A DNA stretch of 64,000 bases from Bremerella volcania (GTDB lineage Bacteria > Planctomycetota > Planctomycetia > Pirellulales > Pirellulaceae). The stretch covers positions 2,914,001 through 2,978,000 of the forward strand of contig NZ_CP036289.1 of NCBI RefSeq assembly GCF_007748115.1, in the 5' to 3' direction. Both the position numbers and the translations under genes were made by a program. Below the pieces are notes generated by a model. It made no database searches, had not been told where the DNA came from, and saw only the letters and a program-made list of their open reading frames with translations. Of the stretch, positions 9,179-16,307 are shown one piece after another; within the stretch, counting starts at the first letter, position 1, and every line of letters starts with the position of its first letter.

Positions 9179-9619
9179 TTATTCCAAAACCCAGCACCGA
9201 ACAATCAGGGCCGAGGCGTCGAGTTGATGTTTCCAGGCATCCGGCAAGACGACCGGAGCGGGTTCGACCGTGCACAGGTAGCAGCCGTGCGCGGTCATTG
9301 GGGATTGATGATGAAAGTGCTGGCGAATCGCTTCTCGCCACGGCAGCAGCGTCTGCTGTGCCGTTTTGTTGAGCGCCGAATTGCTGACCTTCAGCAGCGT
9401 GACTTGAAAGCCGTAGCCGATGTCGCTGCTTTGATTGGTGCCGTTGTTTCCTTCGGTCTCGGTGACCGGGCAAACGATCGCCCCGGCGGTCAGTTCGTTG
9501 TCGGCCGGATTGAAGGCAAGCGGCTGCTGGCGGATGTTGGCAGCGCTCAGGCCATCCAGCTCTAATCCATCGATCTGGCTGACCACGGCGTCCCAAAGGG
9601 TTTCCCAAGTGGCTGGCAT
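9179..9619 (-). CDS. Tail terminator-like (minor tail) protein
   Basis: A 146-residue protein beginning MPATWETLWDAVVSQIDGL, an opening common in short tail-terminator and neck proteins. It lies between a head-closure-sized gene and the tail tube gene, which is the standard position for the tail terminator that caps the tube. Mixed alpha/beta pattern, no signal peptide. The functional name is inferred from order and size. Confidence 0.5.
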   Translation of the reverse strand: MPATWETLWDAVVSQIDGLELDGLSAANIRQQPLAFNPADNELTAGAIVCPVTETEGNNGTNQSSDIGYGFQVTLLKVSNSALNKTAQQTLLPWREAIRQHFHHQSPMTAHGCYLCTVEPAPVVLPDAWKHQLDASALIVRCWVLE

Positions 9620-9628
9620 GTGGGCTCC

Positions 9629-9964
9629 TTATTTGTCTTGGCGGCACAGGCAGCGCCACTGGGTGTCGAAGTGTTCTCGCCGGAGGCTAACGATCGTCCA
9701 AGTGCCGCTGCCTGGCCAGGTGATCTTGCCACCTGGTTTGGGCTCAGTATCGTCGAGCGAAACGTCCCACAGCACGAACGTGGCCAGCGTAGTTTGCAGG
9801 CCGACGTGCGCGCCGACGCTGGCAAGTTCGTCGTCGCGCGGCGCGCACTTGCGCGCTTTTACGTTGGCGATCGTCTCAGTTGAGTCCTGATAGGTTACTT
9901 CGCCGATGTCGGCATGCGCGGCGTAGCCGTTCTTGTAGAGTTCATACATTTGCACGAGGGTCAT
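9629..9964 (-). CDS. Head closure / head-tail joining-like protein
   Basis: A 111-residue protein with a short N-terminal helix followed by a beta-rich body (WTIVSLRREHFDTQWRC at the end), the size and pattern of small head-closure proteins. Its start overlaps the stop of the upstream 10203 gene by 4 bases, so translation is probably coupled. Assignment is by genome position between capsid and tail tube genes. Confidence 0.5.
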   Translation of the reverse strand: MTLVQMYELYKNGYAAHADIGEVTYQDSTETIANVKARKCAPRDDELASVGAHVGLQTTLATFVLWDVSLDDTEPKPGGKITWPGSGTWTIVSLRREHFDTQWRCLCRQDK

Positions 9965-10203
9965 GTGAGTCTCCCCCGCGAAATGGCTTCGTGCGGGCCG
10001 GCGATTCGCTCAAGCAACTGATCGATCTCGGCCAACTCGCGGTAAAGACTTTGCCGCAAACCGGTGTGGTCGACATGGTCACCGGTGCCGGTTGTGTTGG
10101 GTAATGCCCCAACGCTGGTTGAACTCAGCCCGGCCAACTGAGCCAGCACGGCATCGCGCCGCGCGAGCAGGTCGGCAATGACTTCCTGTTGCGATTTAGT
10201 CAT
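9961..10203 (-). CDS. Small helical phage protein (connector region)
   Basis: An 80-residue protein starting MTKSQQEVIADLLARRD. An in-frame ATG 24 bases upstream is possible. It contains two helical stretches (residues 5-25 and about 50-70) around a Gly/Thr-rich loop, a size and form seen in small head-tail connector proteins of the gpW type. It overlaps the next gene by 4 bases. No firm family match. Confidence 0.45.
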   Translation of the reverse strand: MTKSQQEVIADLLARRDAVLAQLAGLSSTSVGALPNTTGTGDHVDHTGLRQSLYRELAEIDQLLERIAGPHEAISRGRLT

Positions 10204-10265
10204 AAGAGTTCCTTTGTGTGTAAGCAAATCTTGTCAGCTATGCTTCGAAGGGAGAGCATTCAACT

Positions 10266-10300
10266 CTGGTCCCTTCTCGCCAAAGGGGCGAGGGGACCAG
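10266..10300. repeat. GC-rich palindrome in gene junction (copy b)
   Basis: Inverted arms 10266-10281 and 10285-10300 (outer part CTGGTCCC/GGGACCAG) with a 3-base loop. It fills the gap between the stop of the 10307 gene and the next start. Same family as the other copies, with a different inner sequence. Confidence 0.7.
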
Positions 10301-10306
10301 AAATGA

Positions 10307-10759
10307 TTAGGCTCGTTGAACGAGCGCGTTGTAACCTTCGGTTCGCTGCGCGATGCCTGCTTGTTGGTAAGCTTGCCGGCGGGCGTCCGATTCGTCCACG
10401 GCCGCCAGGGTGAATGTCCGCTCGTCCGTGTTCTTCTTTTTCAGCGTGACGTGAAAGCTCTTCAGCGGCGTGCGGCCAGGATGGCTTTCGCGGAGCCACT
10501 TGCCGTAGGCCTTGCGTTGGGCTGGACTGGCTTGGGGATCGATGCCGCGCTTGGCTTCTTCTGGCGCTGTGGAAAGATCGAGGTCGGTTTCGTTCAGTCC
10601 GATTGCAGGCATGGTCGGCGCTGGGAAAGCCAGTAATGCGGCTTCCTTTTCTTGCAGCGCCTTTTCACGCTGCATGATCTCGGCTTCGCGGGCCGTAAGC
10701 TCGGCGTACAGAACTTCGAGGTCATTGTCATTCGTATCTTGGATTTCGTTTTGGGTCAT
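10307..10759 (-). CDS. Hypothetical phage protein with N-terminal coiled coil
   Basis: A 150-residue protein. Residues about 14-45 form a clear coiled coil (ELTAREAEIMQREKALQEKE). The second half has a compact basic domain around KSFHVTLKKKNTDERTFTLAAVDESDARRQAYQQAG. It follows the major capsid gene and precedes the connectors, separated on both sides by GC-rich palindromes. A scaffold, connector or packaging-accessory role is possible; none is shown. Confidence 0.5.
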   Translation of the reverse strand: MTQNEIQDTNDNDLEVLYAELTAREAEIMQREKALQEKEAALLAFPAPTMPAIGLNETDLDLSTAPEEAKRGIDPQASPAQRKAYGKWLRESHPGRTPLKSFHVTLKKKNTDERTFTLAAVDESDARRQAYQQAGIAQRTEGYNALVQRA

Positions 10760-10798
10760 GGTGATATCTTGCGTTGATACGGAGTAATCAAAACTGTT

Positions 10799-10832
10799 GT
10801 CCCCTCTCCCCCGAGGACGGTGGAGAGGGAAC
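10799..10832. repeat. GC-rich palindrome in gene junction (copy c)
   Basis: GTCCCCTCTCCC at 10799-10810 pairs with GGAGAGGGAAC at 10822-10832. It lies between the stop of the major capsid gene (10866) and the start of the next gene. Same central spacer (CGAGGACGGT) as copy e at 13.0 kb, so these two copies are close relatives. Confidence 0.7.
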
Positions 10833-10865
10833 TAGGAATGGGTGGTACACGTTTCGTTAGGGCGA

Positions 10866-12101
10866 TTACGCAGCCGTGTTCTTCTGCACGCAGCGGGGCT
10901 CGACGACGGCGACCTGGCCCATTTCGCTGCTCTTGGCTTTGAAGGCGACGTCACGCTCGAAGTCATCTTCGTTGCCAGCCGGAGCGGTGACCGTTTCGGG
11001 GGCCCAGTTCTGCATGTACTTGAACGCTTTCTGGAAGTCGCCGTAGAACCAACTGCTGCTGGATGACGTGCGGGCCCTCACGTACGGGCTGGTGATCGGC
11101 GCGAGCATGCCGCGGTATGGGTTGTCGTAGCTGCGGCTGGCCTGGTAGCCAACGTCGGTGATTGGCTGGCTGTGCTGCTGCACCTGAGTCGCGTTGACGA
11201 TCGACAACGCCGTGTGATACAGCGCCCCTGGCACGACCAGTTGCCGCGTGCCGACGATGATCGGTTCACCCGTGTCGGGATCGACCATGTCCTCGAACAA
11301 CAGATCGGCGGCCTCGATCGACTCGTAATCGACTAGCGGGTTGACCTGCAGATTGTTCCAGTTGTGATCGCCGCTGTTGTTGCCGTAGGTCGCTTGAATG
11401 CCGCGTCCCTTGCGGTGATAGCGATCGACCAGGCCGAAGACCGTATCGAGAATGCGTTTCTCCCAGTTGACCGCCAGCCACTCGCTGCCGTGGTCGGCCA
11501 TGCGTAGGACTTCGCCGGTCTTGTCGAAGTAGATCGCCTCTTTGGTGACCTCAACGATGAAGCCGCGCTTCTCGGTCGGTTGCGTTTCGATCCAGTCTTC
11601 ACTCAAGCTCACGCGGGGGTAGCTGTCCCCTTCGTGAACTTGCTGAGCACCGTCACCCAACTGGCCGACGCCTGGCAGGCGTTCCCACTTGTCGCCGGTC
11701 GGCTCGATGGTCACCAGGTGCCGCGCGATCATCTCTGGCCGCGTGAAGTGATCCATCAGCTTCTTGTGCATGAAGGTCTGGTTGATGTTAGCGAACGCGC
11801 TGGTGTTGATGCTTTCGCGAACCAGGTTTACGCCGGTTGGACGTCCGGGCATCGAGCCGTCCCAACTATGGACGATCTCGTGTCCATTGGATACCAACGC
11901 ACAGAAGGCGCGGCGAATCGAATACTGCGACTCGGTGACCTCCCCCTTGATGATCGCCGTGCAGAGGTCGCGTTCGGCACGGTTGGTTGTGTGGGATTCG
12001 TGGACGCCTTGTCGCCGCGCGTTCCGCCTGCGGTCGCGCTCGGCAGCGGCGTACTCGCGGCCGAAGGTCTGCCAGTTTAAAAGTCCGTTGAGTGATAGCA
12101 T
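10866..12101 (-). CDS. Major capsid protein
   Basis: A 411-residue protein whose size, position after the protease/scaffold gene and internal pattern fit a HK97-fold shell subunit. Features include a basic N-terminal arm (AAERDRRRNARRQG) that could be removed by the protease, a long middle with GFIVEVTKEAIYFDKTGEV, and a C-terminal half with IIVGTRQLVVPGALYHTALS. It is flanked by GC-rich palindromes. Assembled around the scaffold and portal, it forms the head. Fold assignment is inferred; a different shell or decoration role is less likely given the presence of terminase, portal and protease upstream. Confidence 0.75.
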   Translation of the reverse strand: MLSLNGLLNWQTFGREYAAAERDRRRNARRQGVHESHTTNRAERDLCTAIIKGEVTESQYSIRRAFCALVSNGHEIVHSWDGSMPGRPTGVNLVRESINTSAFANINQTFMHKKLMDHFTRPEMIARHLVTIEPTGDKWERLPGVGQLGDGAQQVHEGDSYPRVSLSEDWIETQPTEKRGFIVEVTKEAIYFDKTGEVLRMADHGSEWLAVNWEKRILDTVFGLVDRYHRKGRGIQATYGNNSGDHNWNNLQVNPLVDYESIEAADLLFEDMVDPDTGEPIIVGTRQLVVPGALYHTALSIVNATQVQQHSQPITDVGYQASRSYDNPYRGMLAPITSPYVRARTSSSSSWFYGDFQKAFKYMQNWAPETVTAPAGNEDDFERDVAFKAKSSEMGQVAVVEPRCVQKNTAA

Positions 12102-12166
12102 GTGTTTTCTTTCTAAACGTGTTGTGGTGAATTGTTTGAATAGGTTCGTGGTTCACGAATCTCCTG

Positions 12167-12198
12167 CCCCTCTCCCCCGAAGAGGGTGGAGAGGGGAC
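12167..12198. repeat. GC-rich palindrome in gene junction (copy d)
   Basis: CCCCTCTCCC at 12167-12176 pairs with GGAGAGGGG at 12188-12196. It lies in the 120-base gap upstream of the major capsid start and downstream of the decoration-like gene. Same family as the copies at 10.8 and 13.0 kb. Confidence 0.7.
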
Positions 12199-12223
12199 GA
12201 GGATGTGATGGTGCGTGAATCCG

Positions 12224-12967
12224 TTAGTTCGATAGGCTGATTGCCCAGCCCAAGGCGTTGATGTCGACGATCAGCTCGGAGGCCGCGCCTGTCTTGTGAC
12301 CGACCAAACCTTTCATTTCGGTGGCCCCAGCCAGGCTGACTTCCGGAGTGAACGGCTCGCGGGCAAACGTGTCAGGCCGACGAACAATTTCGCCATGGAT
12401 GCGGAAGACGACCTGGCCGTAGCTGGCGTCTCCTTCGGCGGGGATGTACTCGATCTCGAAGGTGGTTTCGCTGCCGTCGACGGTAATCTCGGTATCGAGC
12501 GCCTGCTGCGTCGTACCGGCCGAGACTTCACAGATCCAGGTCGTTCCGCCGTCGACCTTGTAGATGCTGGCGCCCCAGTAGTCGGCACGCGGTCCGGCAC
12601 CGTCATCGGCCAGGAAGTTGTCTTCGGTCGGAGCGTTCTGCACGCCGATCGCCAACACGTTGTCGGTGTTGCCGCCGGTGGGCGTGAACTTGAGCTGCGA
12701 TCGTAGGACGAAGCCATGCCGGGCGTCGAACTTGAAGATTTCGCCTTGCGTGGCGAGGAACACGCCGTTGTTATCGGCCGGCGTGGTGGCTCCGGTGGTC
12801 AACCGGCCGTAGCCGCCACCCGCCGCATCGGCGATGGTCAGCGCGCCGCTGGCGTTGGTTTTGGTCACGTCCAGTTCGTTGGGCAGACCAACAAAGTGCG
12901 TGAAGAACTCGGCAACGTGACGCCAGGAGTTCATCGCGGAGTTAGCGGGAGTTGTGTACTTGGTCAT
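12224..12967 (-). CDS. Beta-sandwich capsid-associated (decoration-like) protein
   Basis: A 247-residue protein starting MTKYTTPANSAMNSWRHV. The longer in-frame reading up to 13156 is rejected because it would translate the palindrome at 13035-13074 as protein. The body (from about residue 70) reads as a lectin-like beta-sandwich: FRHGFVLRSQLKFTP-type strands, DNVLAIGVQN, TTFEIEYIP and VVFRIHGEIV. It lies directly upstream of the major capsid gene, so a capsid decoration or head-fibre role is inferred; no catalytic motif is seen. Confidence 0.55.
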   Translation of the reverse strand: MTKYTTPANSAMNSWRHVAEFFTHFVGLPNELDVTKTNASGALTIADAAGGGYGRLTTGATTPADNNGVFLATQGEIFKFDARHGFVLRSQLKFTPTGGNTDNVLAIGVQNAPTEDNFLADDGAGPRADYWGASIYKVDGGTTWICEVSAGTTQQALDTEITVDGSETTFEIEYIPAEGDASYGQVVFRIHGEIVRRPDTFAREPFTPEVSLAGATEMKGLVGHKTGAASELIVDINALGWAISLSN

Positions 12968-13034
12968 GGGTTTCTCGTTTCGTGTGAAGGTAATTGTGTT
13001 AGTTGAATCCAGCCCCCGAAGGGAGACCCCAAGT

Positions 13035-13074
13035 CCTGTCCCCTCTCCCCCGAGGACGGTGGAGAGGGGACAGG
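13035..13074. repeat. GC-rich palindrome in gene junction (copy e)
   Basis: Arms 13035-13048 (CCTGTCCCCTCTCC) and 13061-13074 are a perfect 14-base inverted repeat with a 12-base loop. It sits between the protease gene stop (13081) and the start of the decoration-like gene. It is the cleanest member of the family. Confidence 0.8.
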
Positions 13075-13080
13075 AAATGG

Positions 13081-14163
13081 TTAGCTTGGCAATTTCAGCC
13101 GGGCCAGGAAGTCGCGGTCGTCCTGGGGCGGTTCGTACTCGTCCACTTCGTCGCACACGGCGGCGTGGATGGGGTGGGTGCTGCTTTCGAGCACGCCGGT
13201 GACTTCGCCTCCGTCGAGGTACTCAAGCATCGCTTCGCGCCGCTTCAAGGGACGAAGCATACGACGAAGGGAATCGTTGGGCGTGATGTGCAGTTCTTGG
13301 CAGACCGAGTCGATCAGTTGATCGTGCATCGAGCGGCTGTGTCTGTTCCACGATTCGGACACGACTTCGTCTTCCAGGTCGACCCCTTGCGACTCTTCCT
13401 GAGGGAGGTCGAGCAGTTGCTGCTGCTGTTTGACGATGCGTTCCAATTCGGCCAGGCCCGCTCGCAGATCAAGCTCCGGGTCGTCCATCGCGGCGAGCAC
13501 CATTTGTCGCAGAGCATCCTTCAGTGAAGCTTCGTCCGCGGTGGCTTCTTCGGCTATTTCGACCTGTTGATCCAGCAGCGGATCGCCGGCACATTCGGCG
13601 GCTTCCAGCACGCGAAACTTGCCGGGGAAGTGCGCCAGTGGCAACTCGCTCAGCATGTGACGATAGGTCTGTTTTCGCTTGGGGGAACCGAGCTGCTGCT
13701 GTTCGAACAGTCCGTCGCTCGTCGCTGGTCGCGTGACCAGGTCGACGCTGTTGACCGCTGTGATCCGCTGCACTTGCTGCCCATCGCCACTTGGCACCGC
13801 TTCGACTTCAGCATCGTGCGAGAGGCCGAAGTTGCGGGGGAACTTCTGGGCACGCTCGACGATCGAAGCCGCCAAGGGATGCGTGGTGACGTAGTGCAGG
13901 TCGGCGAACAACTCGCCGTTCTGCGTGCGAACGTTTTGCAGGTTGCCGAAGTGAACGTCGATCTCACGCTCGTCGCCAGGGACGAGTCCGTGGTTCAAAT
14001 AGACGGTGACCCCTTCGTACAGCGAAGCGGCCTCGGCCAGGACTTCCGGCGGATAGACTCGCCCGTTCTTCGATCGATTGCCGCAGATCTTCACGTCGTG
14101 AATGATGCCTCTTTCAGTATCAACGTGAAGCACCGGCGGCTTGGTGGTGGTCGCATGATTCAT
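13081..14163 (-). CDS. Prohead maturation protease fused to scaffold-like C-terminus
   Basis: A 360-residue protein starting MNHATTTKPPVLHVD; a longer reading from 14235 runs into repeat sequence and is rejected. Residues 1-150 match the herpes/HK97-type prohead protease pattern: His58 in YLNHG, Ser115 in FGLSHD, and the closing VDLVTRPATSD that corresponds to the family's E/D-x-LVxxPA strand. Residues about 200-360 are acidic and helical with a Gln-rich coiled coil (ERIVKQQQQLLDL), as in scaffold domains. It lies between portal and capsid genes. Catalytic assignment is by pattern. The scaffold and protease seem to be one polypeptide. Confidence 0.75.
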   Translation of the reverse strand: MNHATTTKPPVLHVDTERGIIHDVKICGNRSKNGRVYPPEVLAEAASLYEGVTVYLNHGLVPGDEREIDVHFGNLQNVRTQNGELFADLHYVTTHPLAASIVERAQKFPRNFGLSHDAEVEAVPSGDGQQVQRITAVNSVDLVTRPATSDGLFEQQQLGSPKRKQTYRHMLSELPLAHFPGKFRVLEAAECAGDPLLDQQVEIAEEATADEASLKDALRQMVLAAMDDPELDLRAGLAELERIVKQQQQLLDLPQEESQGVDLEDEVVSESWNRHSRSMHDQLIDSVCQELHITPNDSLRRMLRPLKRREAMLEYLDGGEVTGVLESSTHPIHAAVCDEVDEYEPPQDDRDFLARLKLPS

Positions 14164-14243
14164 GCGGTGTGAACTCCTTCGTATGGAATATGAATGTGTG
14201 TTGGTTGCCCTCTCCCTCACAGGAAGAGAACCCAAATCCTGTC

Positions 14244-14266
14244 CCCTCTCCCTCGAAGGGAGAGGG
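14244..14266. repeat. GC-rich palindrome in gene junction (copy f)
   Basis: CCCTCTCCCT at 14244-14253 and AGGGAGAGGG at 14257-14266 form a perfect 10-base inverted repeat with a 3-base loop, followed by CTAGGGTGAGGG. It is in the gap between portal and protease genes. A further partial copy (CCCTCTCCCTCAC) precedes it at 14208-14220. Confidence 0.7.
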
Positions 14267-14370
14267 CTAGGGTGAGGGATTTCGTAAGACGTGTGGTTTC
14301 GCGTCTGGGTTTGCGTTTTTCTGTCGGTTGGGAACCTATGCTGACCTGGCGATTCGCACCTGGTCGTGGC

Positions 14371-14411
14371 CCCTCACCCTAACTCTCTCCCCCGAGGGGC
14401 GAGGGGACAGG
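14371..14411. repeat. GC-rich palindrome overlapping the portal gene 3' end (copy g)
   Basis: CCCTCACCCTAACTCTC followed by CCCCGAGGGGCGAGGGG and ACAGG. It extends into the coding sequence of the portal gene and supplies its stop codon (CTA at 14379-14381 on the plus strand). Confidence 0.65.
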
Positions 14412-15965
14412 ATGTGCTCGCTCCCGTTTCTCGCGTTCCTCTTCGGGATCAAGGTCGTACTTCGCGGCGAGCGTGTCGGCGGACATGAGTCCTCGGTCAT
14501 AGAGTTGGGCGTCGACCTCAAACGAATCGCGGCGCTGGCCGATCACGGGGCTGGTGCCGGTGACGATCAGGTTCACGCACCTGCGCAGGTCACTCCACGT
14601 CAGGCCGTATCGACGCAGGTTCAAGCGGCCCGTCTCGAAGTGGATTCGCAGCACGCTCCACAGCATCCGCTCGTACGCTTTGCACAGCTTTTCCTGTTCG
14701 GCTTCTATGCGGCACACGAACGGACTGCCTGCTTCGAGGATCGACGCGTAGTTGTTGTTCGACGCGTCGCCCGAAATCAAATGCTCCGGCATGTTCCAGC
14801 GAACTCCCACCGAGCGAAGCCCGGCTTGCAGCACTTTGACGAAGCCATCCGACTGAGCACCACCCATCGGCCCGGCCTGGAACTTTTTGCCCTTGGTGTC
14901 GATCACCATCCCTTCGTGCCAATCGCTGCGGCGTTCGCTGGCATAGCGGCCGCTGGCAGAAAGCTGCTGACCGCTGCCGTTGGGGCGTGCCAAACTTGCG
15001 CCAATGTGCGTCGGATCTCCAATGCCCAGGCCAACGCCGGAGCCGTGTGCGGCTTCGATGATCATGGCGATCGAGGCCTGGATCGCGGCTCCTTTGCTCA
15101 TGCGGTGGTTGAGCGCGACGGCATCGGCCAGTTCAGACACGACCGGGTAAAAGTCGGTCAGCCCTCGCTTCACGTGCCGCGGGGTGTTGCTTTTGATATG
15201 CACTACCCGGCCCGACGAGTAGAACCGCCACGCATTCGAGTCTGCATTCCACTGAATGAAGTAGCCACGCACGCGTGTTGCGTCATGCATGTCGGTCGCG
15301 ATGCCGTACTTCCAGTTGAGTGGCGAGGCGGCTTCGATACGGCGCTCGAGGTATGCTTTGTCGGCCGGTTCGGTGAGCCAGGCCGGTTCGGCCCGGCGGA
15401 CGCGCACCTGGCCGGCGTCTTCTTCGAGTGCCAGAATGATCTCGCCGTCGACATGCTGAGCCGCGCACAGTTGCTGCTCGAAATCGAGCTGCCACTGGTT
15501 GTCGTCCAGCAGGGCGCGGACGATCCGTTGCACCTCGGCCACCAATTGCCGCGGCGTGTTCTGGCCGCGAATGGCCGTGGTCTGGTAGTCGAAACCGGTC
15601 CGCACGATGTAGCTGGTCAGCCCGTCGACAATGCCGGTGCCATACGAACTGTGGGCCAGCCAGCGAGCCGCCCCACGCAGTTCGGCCAGTTGCCACTCGG
15701 TACCAAAGACCGGCCGCAAATCGCCATCGGCGCGGTCGGACGCAATGTCCGGCATCACCGGGCCGGCGCTTCCGAAGGGAAGCTCGGCAAACCCTTGCCG
15801 CACCGGTGCAGGGTCAGGAAACGATTCCTGGATGACGCGCGGCGGAGACTGCGAAGCGTTCTCGACCAGCGCTAATTCCTGACGCAAAAAATGCGTCTCC
15901 AGACGTGCCCGAAGCTGATTGGCCTCGTGCACGTAGTCGGTTGAATGATTGCTTGCGTGTGTCAT
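14379..15965 (-). CDS. Phage portal protein
   Basis: A 528-residue protein with the size and gene position of a lambda/HK97-class portal, the dodecameric ring through which DNA enters the head. Recognisable segments are GTGIVDGLTSYIVRTGFDYQ, an acidic WLTEP region, a long helix region (DAVALNHRMSKGAAIQAS) and the conserved-type stretch WNMPEHLISGDASNNNYAS near residue 385. The start at 15965 has GGGAAA upstream, part of the conserved phage element. The last 11 residues (HPVPSPLGGES) are encoded by the GC-rich palindrome, so the C-terminus has probably been replaced by repeat insertion. Confidence 0.85.
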   Translation of the reverse strand: MTHASNHSTDYVHEANQLRARLETHFLRQELALVENASQSPPRVIQESFPDPAPVRQGFAELPFGSAGPVMPDIASDRADGDLRPVFGTEWQLAELRGAARWLAHSSYGTGIVDGLTSYIVRTGFDYQTTAIRGQNTPRQLVAEVQRIVRALLDDNQWQLDFEQQLCAAQHVDGEIILALEEDAGQVRVRRAEPAWLTEPADKAYLERRIEAASPLNWKYGIATDMHDATRVRGYFIQWNADSNAWRFYSSGRVVHIKSNTPRHVKRGLTDFYPVVSELADAVALNHRMSKGAAIQASIAMIIEAAHGSGVGLGIGDPTHIGASLARPNGSGQQLSASGRYASERRSDWHEGMVIDTKGKKFQAGPMGGAQSDGFVKVLQAGLRSVGVRWNMPEHLISGDASNNNYASILEAGSPFVCRIEAEQEKLCKAYERMLWSVLRIHFETGRLNLRRYGLTWSDLRRCVNLIVTGTSPVIGQRRDSFEVDAQLYDRGLMSADTLAAKYDLDPEEEREKRERAHPVPSPLGGES

Positions 15966-15973
15966 GCGAGCAA

Positions 15974-16009
15974 TTTCCCACCAAAGCGCTTCAGTGAGAT
16001 AGTGCGCGC
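15974..16009 (-). promoter_or_regulatory. Conserved phage element, copy 2 (upstream of portal/head genes)
   Basis: A 36-base near-identical copy of 5697-5732 (one difference). On the minus strand it reads GCGCGCACTATC, TCACTGAAGCGCTTT, then GTGGGAAA. The last bases serve as the portal ribosome site, only 9 bases from the start codon; an A/T tract precedes it. Promoter or processing-site function is inferred. Confidence 0.55.
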
Positions 16010-16307
16010 TGGAAAAAATTTAGGAAATAGTGACAGTGAAGAGAAAAGACAGATAATCGTGTGAAAGCAGGTTCCAGGCAAATAGTATGCATTTGGCCGC
16101 AGTTGACCATGACATTGGTTTGCCACCAGTATGGTTAAGGAACGTCATTTAGGTCGATTTGCACAGTTTCTGATGTCGAAATTCACGCTTTCGAAGAATT
16201 TATGGAAGATGTTTTCGATTGGTTCGTTATATGATCGGGATTCGCTTTCATCTTGTTAGTAGAACCCTGGCAATAAGAACACGTAGCTTAGAATTAAGGA
16301 TTTTCGT
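16010..16307. other. AT-rich gene-free region between portal element and TPR-CHAT gene
   Basis: About 300 bases that are visibly richer in A/T than the phage genes. No small gene, terminator or repeat is evident apart from the conserved element at its left end. AAGGA at 16296-16300 is the ribosome site of the TPR-CHAT gene. The promoter of that gene must lie here, but no clear -35/-10 pair stands out. Confidence 0.5.

Noticed and set aside
12968-13156. N-terminal extension of the decoration-like gene
   Set aside because: It would translate the GC-rich palindrome and has no ribosome site; ATG 12967 is preferred.
14328-15875. Plus-strand reading frame of 515 codons
   Set aside because: Exactly antisense to the portal gene, with portal features clear on the other strand.
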